Of a stretch of DNA of 64,000 nt, positions 58,295-64,000 are shown in pieces. Position 1 is the stretch's first letter, and every line of letters begins with the position of its first letter. The stretch lies in contig ML058384.1 of assembly GCA_003013855.2 (NCBI GenBank), forward strand, positions 19,168,176 through 19,232,175. The letters are read 5' to 3'. Source of the stretch: Liriodendron chinense. Its lineage: Eukaryota > Streptophyta > Magnoliopsida > Magnoliales > Magnoliaceae. Both the position numbers and the translations under genes were made by a program. The notes under the pieces are model-generated. The model was not told the origin of the DNA and did not search any database. It saw nothing but the letters and a program-made list of their open reading frames with translations.

Positions 58295-59370
58295 GGGTTG
58301 CTCTTCAAGGATGTAACCGTCTAAAGTAAGATCCGGTACTAGAGCACTAGCATCATGTCTACCCAAAAAGGGGAATCTATGTTGCTTCATGTTAAACTAT
58401 AAGTAAAATGATTAGTTGAGGTCAACAATAACTAGGGTAGGAACTATTGTCATATCCCCTACCGAACATTGCTCTCCAACTTGGAATGAACCTAAGGGAG
58501 AAAAATCTAGGATAGATGAATTCCCTCCCAACAAGCATGTTGGGTCCTATCAATCATACCCAAGGGGGTTATGATATAGGTTAGGTGACCTTAGGAGACC
58601 ATTTTGAGCTACATAGATAATCTGAGGAATAAGCCTCATTTTGAGCATATTGATGAAGTTGAGGATCTTAGCCTCTTTGGAATTATAGGAAAATCTGAGG
58701 ATTTCAGCCTCATGTTTGTACTTAGAGGCAAATCAGAGGACTCAAGCCTTATTAGCCCAAAATTCGATAGTTTAGCTTTGCCTTAATTTGAATATTTTCT
58801 TGCTAGACTATCATCTGGCTTAGATTAGCTAATTATCTTGAGTTTTATGCTTCATTATATACTAATCTTTGCTTAGTATTGGTCTTGATATACCAATAGG
58901 GGAGGTTGGTTGATTGGGCTATAAGCCCTTAAGCTTTAATGCTTAATGTATATCATAGATGACCAATTATGCATGATTAACTATGATTAGATACTTACAT
59001 TTTCTTGTTAATCATGTTCCCATGCATGCTCCATGTTCTTATAAGTCATGCACCCTATACTCTCCTTTTTAGCATGTGCTTATAGTTATAACTGCGACAT
59101 ACTATCTACTCTTTCCTTAACCTTATTAATATATCATTAAGGGGGAGAGAATAGTTTGTCAATTGCTAAAAAAAGGGGAGAGAAAGATCAAGTCCCACCA
59201 AAACTAGTTTACTGTGTTTTATGATGCAGGGATTGACAGGTTATGGGGGAGCAATCTGAAGAGAAGCAGCTTAGTTTAGGCATTTCAAGAGTCCTGTATT
59301 TAATGCTTTATCAATGTAATATCTTGAACATGTTTTTTTATTTTGGTAAGTTAGGTTTCTGTAAGTAATT
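58295..59370 (+). other. C2 internal region, no coding sequence
   Basis: About 1.1 kb. The 3' two thirds match C1 30620-31350; the gag region is missing. The short ORF at 58604-58783 has no recognisable motif. Confidence 0.75.
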
Positions 59371-59385
59371 GACAAAGGGGGAGAT
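59371..59385 (+). promoter_or_regulatory. C2 polypurine tract
   Basis: GACAAAGGGGGAGAT directly before the 3' LTR. Confidence 0.87.
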
Positions 59386-61272
59386 TGTTAGTGCACTTTT
59401 TCGTGGCATACTAGTGCACCTTGTTTGTCAATTACTTAGGTCAGTGAGTCTAGTGTCGGTTGAGCTTAATGAAGACGAAAACCGAAGACTCAAGTGGCCC
59501 TGCAGCATCAAGGAAGAAGAAATAGGTAAAAGTGATGCTTGGTGTGCCTTAACCTTGACCAAAACCTAACCCTTAACCTCTTAGATGACTTGCACCAACT
59601 AGGTATACCCTTAGTCATCATCATTAGTCTTAGAACTCCATGAAAAACATGATAAGTTAGACTAATTAAAGAGGTGGAAGCTGCTGTAATCAAAACAGCT
59701 CAAACAACAGTTTTCGATTGATCTCCGATCAATCGAACGTTGGCTCCGATAGGACTTCGATCAATCGGACAGAAGTTCCGATCAATCGGAAATTGTTCCA
59801 CCAACCTTGAAAATCCACTGGACATATTTTCGATCAATCGGACAGTCTTCCTATCCATTGGAAGGGGTTAGTCCGATCAATCGGACCATGTTCCGATCAA
59901 TTGGACTGGTCTCCGATCAATCGGACATTCTTCCGATCAATCGGAGATGCGCGAATCTACCCACTTTTTTACCGTTGGAAGAAAATCTATTTAAAGATGG
60001 GGATTCAGTTTTTGAGAAAAAGAGAGGGGATTTTGAGGAGATAGAAGCCACCATTGCTAGAGACCATAAGAGGCTCTATCCCAAACCCATAGCAAGTCAT
60101 TCTCCTTGTGTTTTCATCACAAGCTTGGGCCATTCAATGGCATCTTAAGAATGGACTTGTTTCCTCTTGATTCCTAGGGTTTAGACACCTTAATCATAGT
60201 TAAATCCCTTGTCTAAACACTACCTAGGAGTTCATATGGTGTATTCCTCTAGGAAACCTATTTCCTACCATTTGTAGATGATTCACCATTCCCTAGCACC
60301 TTGGGCATCTCTAATGAAGCATCATATGCAAGGTAGCTAATCTTGGAGCTGAAGCCTTGGCAAAGCAGCGGCGTCATAAATTGAGGGAGCACAAGGGGAG
60401 CTGATTCAAGCACGGGAGAGCGAGAAGAAGCAACCCAAAGCGGCACTACAAAGGGGCTCAATCCGACAAGTAAGGTTGTCTTGTTAAGAGTCCATCCACT
60501 CAATTCCCTGTGGGTGTTGAGTGTAGACTTTGTTTGACAAACTCGATCTAGGGTCGTTAGTCGATCCTTGGCCTGTTAGTCGGCCTAAATTCAGGGACGT
60601 CAGCCGTTCCTTGGCTCGTTAGTCGGCTTAAACAAAGTCTCCAAGGGCGAGCCACCAACACAGGTGCAAACGTGTAGGTTGGGAAGAACCTATAAACTCC
60701 CCGGTTGGGTGGATCCGAGTTAAAACACCTTGTTGGGAGGAACTAGATTTAAACTCCCCAGTGAATGCCGGTGTGCTCAAAGGGGTTGAGTACTTGAACC
60801 GGGAGTGGAGTAGACAAGTAGTCGAATCACTATACATCCTTGTGTTTGTGATTGTTCTTGAGCACATTTCTCTTTATGCATTGTGTTTAATTGGTTAATT
60901 ATGAATGCTTAGTTAGGAATGCATGCTAGGCACTTGATAGGCACGTCCACACTCACAAGATGTACTTTCACTACGTCATGTTGACTTGAGCATTTCTTGA
61001 TCCATCCTCTATAGTCCACATGAGTTGTTTAGACTAGGTTGCTGATTGCACTTATCGTTTGCTAGTCTCTTGATTGGACCCACTTAGGCTTGGAAGCCAA
61101 AGTGTTAATCGCTTACGTAGTTTAATTTGTTGAATTGTTTAAGTAGGCGAAAAGAGTTTTAAAAAGGTCATCATCACCCCCTCCTATAGGTTTAGCCATA
61201 ATTCTAGTTGCTCTTTAAGCTTCCGCACGTGTATGCATAGGGTGTCGTGTTAGACTACCCGACGCAATTTCA
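59386..61272 (+). repeat. C2 3' LTR (1.89 kb)
   Basis: Pair of 56348-58280, with high identity by eye and small indels in the palindrome cassette. Confidence 0.93.
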
Positions 61273-61277
61273 TGCAT

Positions 61278-61561
61278 AGGTTAGGAGCTTGATTAGTTAA
61301 ATCATTTATTTACCTATGCATGCTTAGACTAGGATTGTTTATTGTTTAATCATATGCTAGACTTGTGATTGGACCCACTTAGGCTTGGAAGCCAAAGTGT
61401 TCTTGCTTACTTAGTTTAATTTATTGAATTGTGTAAGTAGGCGAAAAAAATTTCAAAAAGGTCTTAATCACCCCCCTCTTATAGGTTTAGCCATAATTCT
61501 AGTTGCTCTTTAAGCTTCCGCACATACGTAGGTGTCGTGTTAGACTACCGACGTACTTTCA
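61278..61561 (+). repeat. C1 right LTR, final segment
   Basis: It continues the LTR after C2 and ends CGACGTACTTTCA, followed by GATGC. It matches 58000-58280 of C2. Confidence 0.88.
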
Positions 61562-61566
61562 GATGC

Positions 61567-63310
61567 AACTATATCAGACATAGTTGTGACAGGGGCTGTC
61601 TCAGGGATTGTTGATTTTGCAGAGATCCCTACTTTTCCTTCTTCCTCGCCTGTTGACCTTCCTATTCTTGAGGAGTTGTCAGGGATTTTAAGACCTTTTG
61701 TTCTTGAGGGGATTCCTGTGAGGACTTGTCAGTTGCTTTCTCGTATTCCTTGTTCGCCCCGACTACTTGCGTGGCTTGACAGACTATCACTTTGTGAGAT
61801 TTGGGAGTTGGAGTCCTACGGCTTTGGCGGTCTGATTCATATGGGCCGAGTTGATATTGACTGGAGGATGCTTAGTGCTACATTGATTAATTGGGTCCCA
61901 TCATTGAACTTGTTTACATTCAATGATATGGAGATGGGACCTTCTTTGGAGGAGCTTGCGCGCTTGACAGGTCTTCCTTGGGATTATGCACAGTATTTTT
62001 CGCTGAAGACTTTGTCGAAGACTACCACTCTGCAGAACTAGTTTGGGATTTCGTACCTTATTCAGCGTGCATCTGACAGTTAGGATGCTGTAGTCTTTTC
62101 TTTGGATGCATTGTACGATATCTTTTCGGGCCCTTAGAGTGCGGCAGGGCCCATGCTTTCTCGGAATGCACTGATGTTCTATCTGATAGCTGAGGTGTTA
62201 TTCTTGGGATGATGATGATCTCAAACTCCTGTGCTTTTTGAGGTGATGAGCCGAGCTGTTCGTTAACAAGGGATTATTTCTCTTGTCCTGGTTGAGCTAT
62301 TCTACAGGTTGACTGATTGTGCCCTAGGACATACTCGTGTCCTTCTCGGATGCTGTGCATTTCTCCAGGTAATTCTTTCATACCTTCTTTTTTCTTTCTG
62401 GTCCTTATGAATTGTTTGCTTTAGCTGATTTTCGTTATTTTTTCATGATTAGATCTGGTTGTGGGAGCGCCTTTCCATGACTATTCCTATATCATTTCCT
62501 AGTACTCATCACTCTGATCTTATGTGCCATATCGTGGAGTTTCTTCTGCATACTGCTAGGATGAGTGAGCCTCTATATCGTAGGATGTTTATCGAACTGC
62601 GTGGCTAGAATGTGCATTGGGAGTCATCTTGGCTTTCACTTCCTCCGGTGATTTGTGACGCTCATCGTCTTCCTCTAATGCTGGTAGTCTTTCACTCCTA
62701 TTTCTCTTATCATCCTATCCGATTCTTGCGGCAGTTCTGGTATGAACAAGATGTTCCACTTTTTACTTTCTCTGGTATTGAGCGTCGATCACTTCCACCC
62801 AGATCATCTGTCTTTAGGACTCGGGTTGACGGGTCTTGGGTAGGTCATCTGACTGCTGATTCGCTTGGGTTTAAGTTGCAGACTTTTTTTATGGCGACTG
62901 CCCCATACCGACATTAGGTCGCTCAACAGTCTCTATGTCGGTGTATTCCTTGTTGGCATATGACGGCTGATGAGGATGAGCTAGATGTCCTCAGGGATGT
63001 TGGTTCTTCATCTGGTTCATACGAGCCTTTTGAGGAGTGCCCTTTCATCGACCCTGACTTCCTCTTGGCCACTCATGGCCACCTTTTGTATGAGATTTTC
63101 ACAATTTGGTATCATTCTGAGATAATGTCGAGGAGATTGGCCGTTGATCAAAGATTGTCTGATGAGGAGACGGTGATCCGTAGCCTTGAGCGAGATGAGG
63201 TGTATTACCTGCGCATGGAGGTGAGCAGGCTGAGAGCGAGACTTTTTCATTATGAGTCAAAGGACTTACCTGACATATCTGAGGGGGAGGCAAAGATTGA
63301 TTTTTTCCTT
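61567..63310 (+). pseudogene. 3' part of the split PMD-type gene (with one intron)
   Basis: This is plant mobile domain (PF10536-like). The frame is open from the insertion point (TISDIVVTGAVSGIVDF) to a TAG near 62039. The first domain block is IDWRMLSATLINWVPS, LFTFNDMEMGPSLEELARLTGLP, the family's 'ALVERWRPETHTFHLP.GEMT.TLEDVA.LLGLP' block. After several stops (TAG near 62039, 62080 and 62136; stops near 62210 and 62263), FYRLTDCALGHTRVLLG and CAFLQ lead across an intron into IWLWERLSMTIP, the LQ.W.WERi motif. Next come HPIRFLRQFWYEQDVPLF, the PMD RQFG-type motif, and a C-terminal region with an acidic then coiled-coil-like tail (LERDEVYYLRMEVSRLRARL), ending at 63311-63313. Most stops fit C-to-T decay. 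It could be a host gene or the extra ORF of a large mobile element. Confidence 0.7.
62369..62452 (+). other. Intron in the PMD-type gene (84 bp)
   Basis: GTAATTC at the donor and TGATTAG at the acceptor, T-rich inside. Removal joins CAFLQ to IWLWER in frame across a conserved PMD motif. Confidence 0.75.
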
Positions 63311-63313
63311 TGA

Positions 63314-64000
63314 GGGTTGTATCGGTTGTCTGTACGTCCCCTTTTTGCATGGTACATGATTGGCTATGATGTGTTTTTTTTTTTTTGTATTTTAAAAGAA
63401 ATGATATGATATATGTAAAAGAAATACAATGCATTAATAGAAAGAAAAAAAAACTTTTTGAGAACTTATTGTTCCGTGAGTTGTCTTGTGAGAGTGTATG
63501 TCTAGATTTTGTACTTGGACATAGGAATCAGAACTGAGGCTCAACCAATGTTTTAACCGATGTTTCAAGATTGACTTCTGGGGATTTCTTTGATTCCCTA
63601 GAGGTGTAGGCCATTGAAACCGTTACTTTTTTAGAGTTTTGTCAGAATTTGTAGAGTTCCTGTCCCTGATTGTACTTCTTCTTGCTCTCGAACTGGGATT
63701 GTTTGATCTGACCTAGGGTCTCTTGTTTTTTGGTACCTGCACTTTTTATTTTTTTCTTTTTTGAGCCATTTTTGCCTGTAATGGTCGTTCAAGTTTTCAC
63801 CACAGCCGGCTTTTTTCATTATTTTTTTCTAGTGGCGCCCTATCGAATTTTTACCACGTCCCGGGTATTTGATCTTGCCTGCCCCTTGGCAGCTATGCTA
63901 TTTTTACCATCGACGCCCTTTCAGGTTTTTACCAAGTCCGCCGTATGCCCACTATTTTTACCCTTAGTGCCCTTTCGGGTTTTCACCCCGCCCTCTTTGT
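63314..64000 (+). other. Repetitive untranslated-like DNA downstream of the PMD gene
   Basis: No coding sequence. T- and A-rich runs (63370-63460) are followed from 63766 by degenerate 55-80-bp repeats of the form 'GCCCTTTCGGGTTTTCACC' (near 63766, 63830, 63910 and 63965), continuing past the window edge. Similar text occurs in untranslated parts of Tat/Ogre-type elements, from memory. Confidence 0.45.

Larger units (their letters stand above)
56348..61272 (+). mobile_element. Sirevirus-like copia element C2, non-coding (4.9 kb)
   Basis: LTRs 56348-58280 and 59386-61272 flank a 1.1-kb internal part without coding sequence. The TGCAT duplication is at 56343-56347 and 61273-61277. The LTRs are related to those of C1 but differ in the palindrome cassette. 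It has a primer site and a PPT, so it could be mobilised by another element. Confidence 0.93.
19713..61561 (+). mobile_element. Sirevirus-like Ty1/copia element C1, gag-only, expanded by nested insertions
   Basis: The LTRs start TGTTA(A/G)TGCAC (19713 and 31366). The right LTR ends TACTTTCA at 61561. Flanks are TATGC (19708-19712) and GATGC (61562-61566), a 4/5 duplicated target. Without the three nested units C1 is about 5.5 kb: left LTR, about 2.1 kb internal, and right LTR. The internal part holds only a damaged gag. The PPT (AAAGGGGGAGAT), tRNA-iMet primer site and palindromic LTR fit Sireviruses. It inserted within an open frame of the PMD gene. Confidence 0.88.

Overview
This is nuclear DNA of a flowering plant, almost entirely nested LTR retrotransposons and their debris, with no intact host gene that I can support. 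The evidence for a plant is the Athila, Tekay and Sirevirus-like element families, the plant mobile domain (PMD) gene pieces, a hAT-type MITE and long AT/CT microsatellites. The GGGCCCAC-rich LTR style resembles what I recall from magnoliid trees, but that is a weak impression. | LAYOUT. 1-6492: 5' part of a minus-strand Athila-like Ty3/gypsy element (A1) whose 3' end lies left of the window. 6540-9290: decayed plus-strand Ty1/copia pol, split by a 919-bp hAT-type MITE (7920-8838). 9291-16986: gene-poor repetitive DNA with Tat/Ogre-like untranslated signatures and a degenerate ~150-bp tandem array. 16987-18027: remnant of a PMD gene. 18916-19712 and 61567-63310: two halves of one PMD-type gene, separated by a single 41.8-kb nested insertion. 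63314-64000: repetitive untranslated-like DNA. | THE NEST. A Sirevirus-like copia element C1 (19713-61561; duplicated target TATGC/GATGC) sits inside the PMD gene. Inside C1's left LTR is A2, an Athila-like gag-protease element (20563-28555, CCCAT). Inside C1's right LTR are a Tekay/Del-type chromovirus composite (32015-55402, ATTTG) and a second copia element C2 (56348-61272, TGCAT). Inside the chromovirus are A3, a rearranged Athila-like element (44915-49481, CTTAC), and a terminus-less Athila LTR segment (40023-41517, GCCAA) that splits the RNase H region. Maximum depth is four: PMD gene, C1, chromovirus, A3. Removing the nested units leaves a C1 of about 5.5 kb. | HOW THE PARTS WORK. None of the elements looks autonomous. 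C1 keeps only gag, A2 only gag and protease, C2 has no coding capacity, and A1 and the chromovirus are riddled with stops, nearly all explicable as C-to-T changes of methylated cytosine. | MOST UNUSUAL SIGNAL. Clusters of short palindromes (two identical-complement arms around a 2-3-nt centre) lie upstream of the TATA box in LTRs of unrelated families. The same 11-nt arm (GCCGACCGGTC) is used by both gypsy (Athila-like) and copia (C1) LTRs. In C2 the cassette at the same LTR offset has been replaced by a different palindrome (TCCGAT/ATCGGA), and the chromovirus LTR has a third kind (CAGCGTCC/GGACGCTG). All calls come from reading the sequence and the translations; no alignment or database search was run.
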